A stretch of 64,000 nucleotides of DNA from Streptomyces sp. MUM 203J (GCF_022414595.1 NZ_JADWYO010000024.1:1-64000); one strand, 5' to 3'; positions 9,101 to 17,283 are shown, counted from the first letter of the stretch. Numbers and translations: made by a program. The notes: generated from the sequence alone by a model not told the origin.

Positions 9101-9385
9101 ATGGCCGAGCGGCAGTTCGAGGAACGCGGGGTGCCGATCCGGCGGGGGTGGCGCCAGCTGACGACGGCCGGGCGGGTCCGGGTGGCCGGAGGCAGGCTGA
9201 CGCTGCTGAACAGCCGCGGCAGCGAGATCGACAGCGCACCTCTGTCGGAGGTGCGGGTGGGCGAGCCCTGGTACATGCCGCGGGGGTGCGTACGGGCGGT
9301 GCTGGGGCGGACGGCGTACCTGCTGTGGCTGGCGCCCGCGCCCGCACGGGCGGTGGCGGAGGCGGCGCACGAGGCGCGGGCGTGA
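9101..9385 (+). CDS. Small conserved-type hypothetical protein
   Basis: A 94-residue protein starting MAERQFEERGVPIRR. It has a likely beta-rich core (RVRVAGGRLTLLNSRGSEIDSAPLSEVRVG, in two strands) and an Ala-rich helical tail. I do not recognise the family. A longer GTG start at 9029 is possible, but its GGAGG sits directly against the codon, so the ATG at 9101 is preferred. It converges with the DUF2795 gene at 9453. No signal peptide or membrane segment is seen. The pattern of alternating short strands resembles small PH-like or SH3-like folds, but this is only a guess. Confidence 0.5.
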   Translation: MAERQFEERGVPIRRGWRQLTTAGRVRVAGGRLTLLNSRGSEIDSAPLSEVRVGEPWYMPRGCVRAVLGRTAYLLWLAPAPARAVAEAAHEARA

Positions 9386-9452
9386 GGGGCGGGTCACGTG
9401 GCGCCCGAGGGAAGGGTGCGGCAGGTGAGGCCGCGGCCGAGGTCCCCGTCGC

Positions 9453-9659
9453 TCAGAGGCCGATCGGGATGCTCGGCAGGTCCTCCCAGACCTGCCGCAG
9501 TTCGGTGTAGCGCCGGTCTGGCAGGCCCTCCAGCACCCGGCGCACCTCGGGCCGCGCGCCGGCCGCGGCGATGAGCAGATCGCTTCTGCCGATCGCCCCG
9601 TTGGCGAAGACCCCTGTCAGGTGTTCGGCGATCTCGGTCCGGGTGACGTCGTCGGCCAT
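9453..9659 (-). CDS. DUF2795-like small protein (copy A)
   Basis: A 68-residue protein with the layout TRTEIAEHLTGVFANGAIGR, then DLLIAAAGARPEVRRVLEGLP, then Y. This matches the DUF2795 pattern: a helix, a Leu/Ala helix ending in a GA-x-PEV turn, and LPDRxY. GGGGAG precedes the ATG at 9659. A divergent relative is encoded at 10057-10287 in the same order of elements (TRQEI, GRDQL, AAARSAGARPEV, LERL). The function of the family is unknown to me. The two genes face away from each other across about 400 bases. Confidence 0.65.
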   Translation of the reverse strand: MADDVTRTEIAEHLTGVFANGAIGRSDLLIAAAGARPEVRRVLEGLPDRRYTELRQVWEDLPSIPIGL

Positions 9660-10056
9660 GGTTCTCCCCGAGCGGGTGGGCGCGCGCGGACGGATGGCGG
9701 CGCGCGGTGGGAAAGGGGGTGGTGCGGGTGAGCGTCGAAGCGACCGCGGAATACGGCTCGTTCGCGGTCCGGGGCGGTGCAGGCACCGCCCCGGAGAACG
9801 GCACCAATCTAACGCAGCGGCAAAGTGCGAAGGCAAGTCACGGACCGGCCGGTGACGCTGGATTGTCGCGTTTCAGGGCACTGGACCGAGCGCGACGCCC
9901 GCTGTCCGCCGACTGTTAACCCGTACCTCATGTGAGAGTTGCGCGATGCCCGGCCTGCTCGCGGGCCCCGAGCGGGGGCCCGGCGTGAGGGTACGATCGC
10001 GGTGAGTGACGGACAGTGGGGTGGGGTGCGTGGCGGAGCGGCAGCGGAGGGCAGTC
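9660..10056. promoter_or_regulatory. Shared intergenic region of the divergent DUF2795 pair
   Basis: No gene is seen. The region contains a perfect 12-bp hairpin (9768-9795, listed separately), a second inverted repeat GGGCCCC/GGGGCCC at 9963-9981 and a short CTCA-TG-TGAG palindrome near 9930. GGAGGGCAG is the ribosome-binding site of the rightward gene. TACGAT near 9995 is a possible -10 element without a convincing -35. Confidence 0.4.
9768..9795. promoter_or_regulatory. Perfect 12-bp inverted repeat with 4-base loop
   Basis: Arms TCCGGGGCGGTG and CACCGCCCCGGA flank CAGG. It lies about 110 bases upstream of DUF2795 copy A, with no gene ending nearby, so it does not look like a normal gene-end terminator. 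It could be a leader hairpin or attenuator, an operator, or the terminator of an unannotated short RNA. Confidence 0.4.
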
Positions 10057-10287
10057 ATGGCGACGGTGACGCGGCAGGAGATCAGTGCCTGCACGCGCGG
10101 TGCGTTCGGGTCGGGGTGGGTCGGCAGGGACCAGCTGTGCGCGGCGGCGCGGTCGGCCGGCGCCCGGCCGGAGGTGGTGGCGACGCTGGAGCGGTTGTCA
10201 CCTCATGTGCTGCTCTGCGGCCTGCCGGACCTGCTTCTGCTGCTGCCCGAGCTGCCGGAGGAAGCGGAGGAGCGGGACGGCGCCTGA
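10057..10287 (+). CDS. DUF2795-like small protein (copy B)
   Basis: A 76-residue protein starting MATVTRQEISACTRGAFG. It shares the order of elements of copy A (9453-9659): an N-terminal TRxEI helix, GRDQL, AAARSAGARPEV and a Leu-rich segment. The usual LPDRxY is replaced by a hydrophobic stretch (LLCGLPDLLLLLPELP). The start is fixed by GGAGG 8 bases upstream; the in-frame ATG at 10006 lacks one. The two copies probably arose by duplication and inversion. It ends 12 bases from the convergent DUF3040-like gene. Confidence 0.62.
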   Translation: MATVTRQEISACTRGAFGSGWVGRDQLCAAARSAGARPEVVATLERLSPHVLLCGLPDLLLLLPELPEEAEERDGA

Positions 10288-10299
10288 CCGCCCCGCAGC

Positions 10300-11241
10300 T
10301 CAGAGCACGTGCCGTGCGTCCGTCGCGACCACCGACATGCCCGCAGGCGGCACCTGGTCGGTGGGGGTTCCCGCGGGGCGGGTGAACAGGGCCGTGAGGA
10401 CCATGCCGAGGACGGCCACCACGAGCGCCGCGACAGCCACCACCTTGCGCCAGTCCCGCCGTCGGCCCCGGCGGCCCCGCTCTCTTCGGGCGGGGCGCCC
10501 GGCGTCGCCGCCGGTGCGGTCTCCGCCGTCGGTGCCGCTGCCGGACGGGGATCCGGTGAACTGGCGCGCGAGCGCGGCCATGCGTTCGTCCAGTGCGGGG
10601 TCCTCTCGCGCCAGGGACCGCTCTATCTCGGCGAGCAGGCGGTCTTCGTCCATTCCCGGTGCCATGTCGACCACCTCCGGGGCAGCCTTACGTGGCTGCC
10701 CGATGTCGGACTGGGGCTGTGCGGGGGCGGCGGGGACGGGAGCCGCCGCGTCCTGAGGGCGGAGTGTGCCGCCGGGACGGAGCGTCTCCACGGGGAGCGG
10801 GGAGACCCGTGCGGCTGTCCGCTCCGGGGAGGTCTCCGCCGTGGCCGAAGGGATCCGCGGGTGCACGGTCTCCGGCCGGCGCTCCGGCCGCCGTGTGGCG
10901 TCCGCGAGGGTCTCGGCCGCCCCGGGCTCGCCCTTCGTGTGGACGGCCTCGGCCCGCCGGTCCGGTTCGGCCTCAGCCTGCCGGGCCGTCTCGCGCCGCA
11001 TCGCCTCGGCGTCCCTCGTCTCGACGAGCGGGGCCCGCACGCCCCACGGGTCGGTGATGTCGTCGGGGAAGTGCCGGAGGCGCCGGCTCATCCTGTCGCG
11101 GTCGACGAGCCGTTCGTCCGGGACGGCGCCCGGGCCGAGGCGGCGGACGGCGCACCGCCGGTGCCCGGGCACCACCAGGACCGTCGGGAACGCGAGCGGC
11201 AGGGGCGCGCCCGGGAGCAGACCGACGAGTCCGGAGTTCAT
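10300..11241 (-). CDS. DUF3040-like membrane protein with long disordered N-terminus
   Basis: A 313-residue frame. The last 120 residues look like DUF3040: a short amphipathic helix (DEDRLLAEIERSLAREDP), a basic linker and a single TM segment (VVAVAALVVAVLGMVLTAL). Residues 1-190 are Pro/Glu/Arg-rich, probably disordered, yet the third codon positions stay G/C-rich throughout, which supports real coding. The ATG at 11241 has a strong AGGAGG 10 bases upstream. A second strong site (GGAGGT) precedes an internal ATG at 10665, so a 121-residue DUF3040-only product may also be made. The family function is unknown. Confidence 0.6.
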   Translation of the reverse strand: MNSGLVGLLPGAPLPLAFPTVLVVPGHRRCAVRRLGPGAVPDERLVDRDRMSRRLRHFPDDITDPWGVRAPLVETRDAEAMRRETARQAEAEPDRRAEAVHTKGEPGAAETLADATRRPERRPETVHPRIPSATAETSPERTAARVSPLPVETLRPGGTLRPQDAAAPVPAAPAQPQSDIGQPRKAAPEVVDMAPGMDEDRLLAEIERSLAREDPALDERMAALARQFTGSPSGSGTDGGDRTGGDAGRPARRERGRRGRRRDWRKVVAVAALVVAVLGMVLTALFTRPAGTPTDQVPPAGMSVVATDARHVL

Positions 11242-11842
11242 GGCGGATCCTCCTCCTCGGCGTCGGCGGCTTCGTCACCCGGGTCACCGGAAGTCACCTG
11301 GACCACCGGATTCGCCGGAGCGGTCGGACGCCCCGGGCTCCCCGGCGGATGTGCCGACGGGTTGAACGACGAGGTGCGGTCCGTCACGGTCGACGATCCG
11401 TACCGCCTGCCCTTCTCGTACCCGCCCTGAGCGCGGTCGCACCGTCCATCACGCGCTGTCCGCCGGCACCTGCCCGGTGCGGGCGTCCGGGTCGGTCTCG
11501 CGCACCTCCGCGATGCGGCCCGCGAAGGCCTCCTGCCCCATGGTGGGCGGCGGCGCGCGGCCTCGCCACGCGAGGCGGCCGCCGGTAGGTGCCCGGGGGC
11601 GCCGACGACGACCGCGGCGTCGGGCCGGATGCCCAGGGGGCGAGCGGTGCGGGACGGCGGACGGCGGTTCGCTCGGGCGGAAGGGCACCGCAGGCGGGGG
11701 CCCCGGTCACCCCGGACCTGCCCCTGTGTGCGGCGCACGGTGGTTGGACGCACGACCGCGGCGGGCCGCAGGCGCCACCCTGCGCACCGGGCCGTGCCCG
11801 CGCCGCCGGGGCGGGGCCGCAGCCGCTCCCCGACGGCTCGGG
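11242..11842. other. Gene-poor region, one possible coupled short reading frame
   Basis: About 600 bases between the DUF3040-like gene and the USP gene, both on the minus strand. The only hint of coding is a minus-strand frame ending at 11238 whose TGA overlaps the ATG of the DUF3040-like gene (ATGA). Its last 60 codons have fairly high GC at position 3 and end EEED, but no credible start or ribosome-binding site is visible. I therefore do not call a gene. Confidence 0.3.
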
Positions 11843-12748
11843 TTACTCGCCCGGGCCCGGGACCGTGACGACCGGGCATTCCGCGCGGTGCAGGAGTCCG
11901 TGAGGGACCGAACCGAGGCGCATGCCCGTGTAGCCGCCGTGGCCTCGGCGTCCGACGACGAGCGCCAGGGCGTCCTGGGCGGCGAGGGCCAGTTCCTCGA
12001 CCGGGTGGCCGCGCAGGACGTGGGCCGTGAACGGGACGTCCGGGTGCTTCTCCGGCCAGCCCGCCACCCCCGCCGTGAGCAGCAGGCGCCGTTCCTCGGC
12101 CGCCGTCGGCGTGTCGTCGCCCGGCGACAGGAGGCTGCGGGGCCAGACCCAGAGGGCCCGCACGGACGCGCCCAGCCGTTCCGCCTCCTCCAGGGCGAAG
12201 GCGAGCGCCGCCCGGGAGGACTCGCTGCCGTCGACACCGACGACCAGGTGCGCCGGGCCGCGCGGGCCCCGCGGCTCCTGTGCCACGACGGCCACGGGGC
12301 ACGCGGCCCGGGCACTCACCGGCAGGGTCACCGAACTCGCGCTGAACAGCTCCGCGGAACGGCCGAGCCGCCGCGACCCGAGGACGAGCATCAGCGCCTG
12401 GTGCGAGCAGGCGCACAGCACGGCCGCCGGCCCTCCGTCCGGCAGCTCCGTGGTGACCGTGACACCGGGGTGGGTGCCGGTCACCCACGCGGCCTCGTCG
12501 GCGAGCACGGTCTCGCCCTCGGCGTGCAGCGCCGCCCGGTGGGTCCGGTCGGCCACCCGGTGGCGGCGGCTGCCCTGCGGGAGGTCGTGCCGGGCGGGCA
12601 CGGCGAGGAGCAGGCGCAGCGGAACGTCCCGGCGTGCCGCCTCGTCGGCCGCCCAGGCGACGGCCGTGTGCGAACCGCCCCGGGGGTCCACGCCGACCAC
12701 GATGCCGCGCTTGGCCCCCGAGTTCTCGTGCCGTTCCGGTGCGTTCAT
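11843..12748 (-). CDS. Universal stress protein, tandem two-domain (USP 1)
   Basis: A 301-residue protein made of two UspA domains (about 14-150 and 160-298). The second has the ATP-binding pattern GRRGHGG, nine residues, then GS. The first is degenerate at this site (GSRRLGRSAELFSAS), so only one nucleotide may bind per chain. In mycobacteria, tandem USPs are prominent members of the DosR hypoxia regulon. The gene lies 7 bases downstream of USP 2 and is surely in the same operon. The start at 12748 (MNAPERHEN) follows the stop of USP 2 closely, with a GAGGA-type ribosome-binding site. Confidence 0.9.
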   Translation of the reverse strand: MNAPERHENSGAKRGIVVGVDPRGGSHTAVAWAADEAARRDVPLRLLLAVPARHDLPQGSRRHRVADRTHRAALHAEGETVLADEAAWVTGTHPGVTVTTELPDGGPAAVLCACSHQALMLVLGSRRLGRSAELFSASSVTLPVSARAACPVAVVAQEPRGPRGPAHLVVGVDGSESSRAALAFALEEAERLGASVRALWVWPRSLLSPGDDTPTAAEERRLLLTAGVAGWPEKHPDVPFTAHVLRGHPVEELALAAQDALALVVGRRGHGGYTGMRLGSVPHGLLHRAECPVVTVPGPGE

Positions 12749-12755
12749 CGTGTCC

Positions 12756-13652
12756 TCACTCCTCGTCCGGCCGCGGCGCGCGCGGGATGATCGCGACAGG
12801 GCAGTGCGCGTGGTGCAGGACCGCGTGGGTGACGTGGCCGAGCGCGTGGCCGATGCCGAGCGGCGGCCGGTGGGCACCGAGAACCAGCAGGGCGGCGTCC
12901 CGGGTGGACTCGACCAGCAGCCCGGGGACCGAGCGCGCGCCCTCCACCTCCGTCGTCACGTCCAGGTCCGGGAACTCCTCCCGGAGCGTCCCGGCGAGCT
13001 GTCCGATCTCGTGGACGCGTTCCTTGGCGACCCCGTCGATGTCGTCCAGCAGGGTGAGTTCGGTGCCGACGTGGGACAGCGGCGCCCAGACGGTCAGCAG
13101 CCGCAGCCCGGCCTTCCGGAGCGAGGCCTCGTGGGCCGCGTACCGGGCCCACGGCAGGTCGTCCTGGCCGCGGACGGCCGCGACGACCACGGTCCCGGCG
13201 CTCGCGGGCTCGTCGGTGTCCTCGCCGCGTACGACCATGACGGGCACCTTCGCCCCTGCGGAGACACCGAGGCTGACGGAGCCCAGCAGCAGGGCGCCGA
13301 AGCCGCCGAGACCCCGGCTGCCCACGACGACGGTGCCCTCGCTCCCCGCCGCCTCGCGCAGCGCGGCGACGGCGTCGAGGGGGCTGAGCTCCGTGGTGAC
13401 GGCCACGGCGGGGTACCGCTCCGCGACCAGCTCCGCGGTCTCGGCGAGGAGGTCGCGTCCCGCCTCCTGCACGCCTTCGAGAGACGCGGCGGTCGTGTGG
13501 AGGACGTGCTTGTCTGTGCCCGTGGCGTGCACCAGGTGCAGGGACTGCCCCCTGCTCTGCGCCTCCTCGGCGGCCCACAGCACGGCGGCGCGGGCACGGG
13601 CGGAGCCGTCGACGCCGGCGACGACGGGTCCGAGGCTGATGTCGTGGTTCAT
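12756..13652 (-). CDS. Universal stress protein, tandem two-domain (USP 2)
   Basis: A 298-residue protein with two UspA domains. The first keeps the nucleotide motif (GSRGLGGFGALLLGS). The second is altered (GAHRPPLGIGHALGH), the reverse of USP 1, where the first site is degraded. The start at 13652 has an ideal AGGAGG 6 bases upstream. It is the first gene of a two-USP operon and is divergent from pncB. The intergenic region holds a strong copy of the island motif at 13782-13798. It is likely cytoplasmic and induced during oxygen limitation or stationary phase, by analogy with DosR/OsdR targets. Confidence 0.9.
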   Translation of the reverse strand: MNHDISLGPVVAGVDGSARARAAVLWAAEEAQSRGQSLHLVHATGTDKHVLHTTAASLEGVQEAGRDLLAETAELVAERYPAVAVTTELSPLDAVAALREAAGSEGTVVVGSRGLGGFGALLLGSVSLGVSAGAKVPVMVVRGEDTDEPASAGTVVVAAVRGQDDLPWARYAAHEASLRKAGLRLLTVWAPLSHVGTELTLLDDIDGVAKERVHEIGQLAGTLREEFPDLDVTTEVEGARSVPGLLVESTRDAALLVLGAHRPPLGIGHALGHVTHAVLHHAHCPVAIIPRAPRPDEE

Positions 13653-13781
13653 GCGTTCCTCCTGGTGACGGCAGCGTCGGGCGTACAAGGCGCCTGGCAC
13701 GCGACTAGGGCGCGTTCTCCCGCTGTGCCTCCACGCTCGCACCGGTGGCGCCCCGCCGCGAGGGTCGCCGGGTCCGCGGCC

Positions 13782-13798
13782 GGGGACCGAAAGTCCCT
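13782..13798. promoter_or_regulatory. OsdR/DosR-type box GGGGACCGAAAGTCCCT
   Basis: Read on the minus strand this is AGGGACTTTCGGTCCCC, close to copies at 20885 and 26396 (AGGGNCCTTCGGCCCT). It sits between the divergent USP operon and pncB and can serve both. A weaker copy, AGGGTCGCCGGGTCC, lies at 13761-13775, 21 bases (two helical turns) away, as expected for cooperating dimers. The resemblance to the mycobacterial DosR palindrome (GGGAC...GTCCC) is direct. Confidence 0.65.
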
Positions 13799-13881
13799 GT
13801 CGCGCACCGGCCGCCGCCCTGATCCATGCTGGAGACGGCGGACCGTACCGGGGCAGCGGTTCCAGGAGGGCGGTGAACACG

Positions 13882-15234
13882 ATGTCGGACGTCACCACCA
13901 CCGACCTCTACGAGGTCACGATGGCCCTGTCGTACGTCCACGAGGGCATGGACGCCCCCGCGACGTTCAGCCTCTTCGTGCGTCGGCTTCCGCCCGGCCG
14001 CGGGTTCCTGGTGAGCGCGGGCCTCGAACCGGCACTGGACTACCTGTCCGGGTTCAGGGTCACCCGGGGCGACGTCCGCCGTTTCGCGGCGGCGCTGGAC
14101 CGGGACCCCGCCGAGCTGGAGCCGCTTCTGGGACTGGCGTTCCGGGGCGAGGTGCGCGCGGTGCCCGAGGGCCGGGTGGTGCACGCCGGGGAGCCGCTGC
14201 TGGAGGTGACCGCGCCGCTGCCGCAGGCACAGCTGGTGGAGTCCTACCTGCTGGCGCTGGTGAGCCATCAGACGACCGTGGCGTCGAAGGCGGCACGCAG
14301 TGTGCTGGCCGCCGCGGGGCACCCGGTGATCGACTTCTCACTGCGCCGGGCGCACGGGCCCCAGGCCGGTTTCCAGGCGGCCCGGACGGGCGGGATCGTC
14401 GGCTTCGCCGGGACCAGCAACGTGGCCGCCGCGACCCGGCTCGGGCTGACCGCGTCCGGGACGATGGCGCACTCGTACGTGGAGGCCTTCCCCGACGAGG
14501 AGGCGGCGTTCCGGGCGTTCGCCCGCGCCCACCCGGGGCCGGTGACGTTCCTGGTGGACACGTACGACACGGAGCGGGGCGTGGTCACGGCGGCCCGGGT
14601 GCTGCGGGAGCTGCACCGGGGCACGGGCTGCGGGATACGTCTGGACAGCGGCGACCTGGACGCGCTGTCGCGGCGGTCGCGGGAACTGCTGGACGCGGCG
14701 GGGCTCGACGGGACGCGGATCGTGGTCAGCGGCGGTCTCGACGAGTACGGCGTCGACGAGCTGATCCGGGCGGGCGCTCCGGTCGACGTGTTCGCAGTGG
14801 GGACGAAGGTCGGGACGTCGGCGGACGCTCCGTATCTGGACTCGGCGTACAAGCTGGTCGAGTACGACGGGCGGCCGGTGATGAAGCTGTCGTCGGCGAA
14901 GGTGACGGCCCCGGGCCGCAAGCAGGTGTTCCGTACGCCGGGCGGCCCCGATGTGCTGGCGCTGTGGGACGAGCCGCGGCCGGAGGGGGCGGAACCGCTG
15001 CTGCGCACGGTGATGCGCGGCGGCCGGCGGATCGGCCCGCCGGACGACGTGGCTGCCGCGCACGCCCGGTTCGTGGCGGATGTGACGGCGCTGCCCGCGT
15101 CCGCGCGCCGGGTGCGCGACCCGGCACCGGTGGCTCCGCGGGTGTCGACCCGGCTGGCGGAGCTGACGGACGCGGTGCGGGGGCGCCTGGCGGGAACGGT
15201 GTCCCCGGCTGCGGCGGGCGGGGGCCGGGCATGA
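13882..15234 (+). CDS. pncB: Nicotinate phosphoribosyltransferase (NAD salvage)
   Basis: A 450-residue enzyme that would convert nicotinate, PRPP and ATP to nicotinate mononucleotide. It shows the type II PRTase layout: N-terminal TTDLYEVTMALSY, the FSLRRAHG region with the conserved His, GTSN, the phosphate-binding LDSGDL, and VGTKVGTS near the 3' third. ATG 13882 is preferred over GTG 13873 because AGGAGG at 13864 is too close to the latter. Its place inside the redox-stress island, beside USPs and sharing their regulatory box, suggests a second, stress-specific NAD-salvage enzyme rather than the housekeeping copy. Confidence 0.88.
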   Translation: MSDVTTTDLYEVTMALSYVHEGMDAPATFSLFVRRLPPGRGFLVSAGLEPALDYLSGFRVTRGDVRRFAAALDRDPAELEPLLGLAFRGEVRAVPEGRVVHAGEPLLEVTAPLPQAQLVESYLLALVSHQTTVASKAARSVLAAAGHPVIDFSLRRAHGPQAGFQAARTGGIVGFAGTSNVAAATRLGLTASGTMAHSYVEAFPDEEAAFRAFARAHPGPVTFLVDTYDTERGVVTAARVLRELHRGTGCGIRLDSGDLDALSRRSRELLDAAGLDGTRIVVSGGLDEYGVDELIRAGAPVDVFAVGTKVGTSADAPYLDSAYKLVEYDGRPVMKLSSAKVTAPGRKQVFRTPGGPDVLALWDEPRPEGAEPLLRTVMRGGRRIGPPDDVAAAHARFVADVTALPASARRVRDPAPVAPRVSTRLAELTDAVRGRLAGTVSPAAAGGGRA

Positions 15235-15241
15235 GGGCGGC

Positions 15242-15256
15242 AGGGCCGTTCGGGCG
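15242..15256. promoter_or_regulatory. Probable island box AGGGCCGTTCGGGCG
   Basis: Near match to AGGGNCYTTCGGYCC, located between pncB and the nitroreductase start at 15325 (about 70 bases upstream). It suggests the nitroreductase has its own OsdR-type control in addition to read-through from pncB. The second half-site (GGGCG) is imperfect, so confidence is moderate. Confidence 0.45.
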
Positions 15257-15324
15257 GTCGGGACGGGCCCGGCCGGCCCTCACCGCGGGCGTGGACGGCA
15301 CCGATGCTGGAGGCAGGGAGGCCC

Positions 15325-16368
15325 ATGATGAGTGAGAGCCGGAGGGAGGCGCCCGCGACTCGGGTGCGCGCCCTCGACACGGCCACGGTGACGTCCCTGG
15401 TCGAGGACGCCACGACGGCCCCGTCCATGCACAACGCGCAGCCGTGGCTGTTCCGCTGGTCTCCGGCCGCCGGGGGCCTGGGAGTGCTGCGGATGCGGCT
15501 GGATCCGGCGCGTGCCCTGCCGCACGCCGACCCGGACCGGCGGGCGCTGCACGTGGGCTGCGGGGCGGCGCTGTTCAACCTGCGGGTGGCCGCCGCGCAC
15601 GCCGGGCGGGAGGCGGAGGTGACGCTGCTGCCGGATCCCGGGGACCCGGAGCTGCTGGCGGAGGTGACCTTCGAGCGTCCGGTGCCGCCGGGCGACGTGC
15701 TCGCGACGTTGTACCCGGAGCTGCGGAGGCGCCGGACGAACCGGTTCCCGTTCTCCGAGGAGCCCGTGCCGGAGGCGCTGCGGGAGACTCTGTGCGGCGC
15801 GGCGGTCGCGGAGGGGACGCGGATGGTGTTCCTGGACGACTGGCAGGCGGACGAGGCGCTGGAGCTGGTGCGGGACGCCGAGGCGGAGGAGGCCGCCGAC
15901 CCGGAGGTGCGAGCGGAGATCGCCCGCTGGACGTGGCGGGCGGAGAGCGCCGAGGCCCCCGGCGGGCGGGCCGAGGGCATCCCGTCGTACGCCTTCGGGC
16001 CGCACCGGCACGAAGGGCGGGCGCCGGTCCGGGACTTCGCCCGCGGCGCGCGGGGGCGGGAGGAGGCCGTCTTCGAGCGGCGGCCGTGCCTCGCGGTGCT
16101 GGGCACCCGGGAGGACCGTCCGGTGGACTGGCTGCGGGCCGGGCAGGCGATGGAGCGGGTGCTGCTGGAGGCCACCCAGGACGGGCTGGCGACGTCGCTG
16201 AACTCGCACGCGCTGGAGTGGCCGGGGCTGCGGTGGGCGGTGCGCGATCCGCGGTCGTCCATGGGCTACGCGCAGATGACGATCCGGTTCGGGTACGGCC
16301 CCGAGGTCCCGGCGACGCCGCGGCGGCCGGTGGAGGAGGTCCTGACGGTGGACGCGGCGGAGGACTGA
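15325..16368 (+). CDS. Acg-family FMN nitroreductase-like protein
   Basis: A 347-residue protein of the Acg type (two nitroreductase halves in one chain, as in M. tuberculosis Rv2032/Rv3127/Rv3131, all DosR-regulated). Seen in the sequence are an N-terminal APSMHNAQPWLFRW motif (FMN/phosphate region), RRRTNRFPF in the middle and LATSLNSHALEWP near the C-terminal third. Mycobacterial Acg binds FMN with a lid and is thought to sequester flavin rather than reduce nitro compounds. AGGGAGG precedes the double ATG at 15325/15328. It follows pncB on the same strand. Confidence 0.85.
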   Translation: MMSESRREAPATRVRALDTATVTSLVEDATTAPSMHNAQPWLFRWSPAAGGLGVLRMRLDPARALPHADPDRRALHVGCGAALFNLRVAAAHAGREAEVTLLPDPGDPELLAEVTFERPVPPGDVLATLYPELRRRRTNRFPFSEEPVPEALRETLCGAAVAEGTRMVFLDDWQADEALELVRDAEAEEAADPEVRAEIARWTWRAESAEAPGGRAEGIPSYAFGPHRHEGRAPVRDFARGARGREEAVFERRPCLAVLGTREDRPVDWLRAGQAMERVLLEATQDGLATSLNSHALEWPGLRWAVRDPRSSMGYAQMTIRFGYGPEVPATPRRPVEEVLTVDAAED

Positions 16369-16490
16369 GGGGCCGCTCCTCTCCCCCGCCCGGCCGTGCC
16401 GGTGTCCGGTAGCGCCGCGTGAGGGGATTCCGCCCGCGCTCCGGTCGCCGCGGCTGCGACGCGCGTCCCCGGACTCCGGACGGGCTGCGG

Positions 16491-17171
16491 TCAGCCGGGC
16501 TCGTGGGTGTGGCGTACGCGGATGCGGCGGCCCGACACGTGCGCGGGGGCGATCGCGACCCACAGGTCCCGGTCACCGCCCGCCCAGGGGGTCGTGTGGG
16601 CGTGTGCCTCCAGCGCACCGACCGCGTCGGATTCGGTCACCGTTCTCGCGGAGCCGACGAGCAGGACGCTCCAGCCCTGGCTGAAGGCGTCGTCGATGTG
16701 GTCCACCTCGAACGCGACCTCGCCCGGAGCAGCCCGGGCCACCAGCGCGGGGGCGGCTTCGGGCTGGGTACGGAAGGCCACCTCCCGGCCGCTGACCAGG
16801 TAGTTGACGGGCAGGATGGCCGGGCCCTCGTGGGTGGTGACGGCGACCCGGCCGACACCGTGGGTGCCGAGCAGCTGCCAGCACTCCTCGGCGCCGAGGT
16901 CGACGAGTTCCGGGTGGTACGCGGCGTGGCCGATGCCCGGGGGCAGGTCGGCGGTACCGCCGGTGAGCGCGACGACGGTGGTCTCCAGGGCGTCCGCGAG
17001 ACGCAGCAGGAACCCCATGCCGGGGGTGGCGGTCTGTTCTTCGAGGTACTGGATGTACCCGGGCGCCGAACCGGCCCGCAGGGCGACCTCCTCTCGGGAG
17101 AGCCCGAGCTGTTCCCGGCGGGCGGCCACGCGTCGGCCGATGTCACCCTTGAGGTGCTCAGGTCCTGGCAT
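16491..17171 (-). CDS. XRE-family HTH fused to a PNPOx-fold flavin-binding domain
   Basis: A 226-residue protein. Residues about 10-75 form an XRE HTH (GRRVAARREQLGLSREEVALRAG, in part). Residues about 90-215 form a pyridoxamine-phosphate-oxidase-like split barrel of the PF12900 type (CWQLLGTHGVGRVAV, LPVNYLV, FEVDHIDDAFSQGWSVLLVG). The fusion suggests a flavin- or F420-responsive DNA-binding protein, which fits a redox island, but this is inference. It converges with the nitroreductase and is divergent from the CNB-fold gene at 17371, with a box-like sequence at 17269 between them. Confidence 0.85.
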   Translation of the reverse strand: MPGPEHLKGDIGRRVAARREQLGLSREEVALRAGSAPGYIQYLEEQTATPGMGFLLRLADALETTVVALTGGTADLPPGIGHAAYHPELVDLGAEECWQLLGTHGVGRVAVTTHEGPAILPVNYLVSGREVAFRTQPEAAPALVARAAPGEVAFEVDHIDDAFSQGWSVLLVGSARTVTESDAVGALEAHAHTTPWAGGDRDLWVAIAPAHVSGRRIRVRHTHEPG

Positions 17172-17268
17172 GGCATCACCGTAGCCGTGCCGTCCGCCCG
17201 CCGCATGGCGGAGCGTACGCTCGAAAGCACCACCGCAGTGTGCGGGGTGCCGCGTCCTGCGGGAAGGC

Positions 17269-17283
17269 AGGGACGGTCGGGCC
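17269..17283. promoter_or_regulatory. Possible island box AGGGACGGTCGGGCC
   Basis: Matches AGGGACYTTCGGYCC at 12 of 15 positions. It sits between the divergent XRE-PNPOx and CNB-fold genes. The match is weaker than the boxes at 13782, 20885 and 26396, so it is listed as a candidate only. Confidence 0.35.

Noticed and set aside
11449..11688. A possible small minus-strand gene between the DUF3040 and USP genes
   Set aside because: Arg/Pro-rich translation, no ribosome-binding site, and no family resemblance.
12027..15335. An 1102-codon plus-strand frame spanning the USP operon and pncB
   Set aside because: Arg/Ala/Gly-rich, covers genes on both strands with clear families, and has no recognisable domain.
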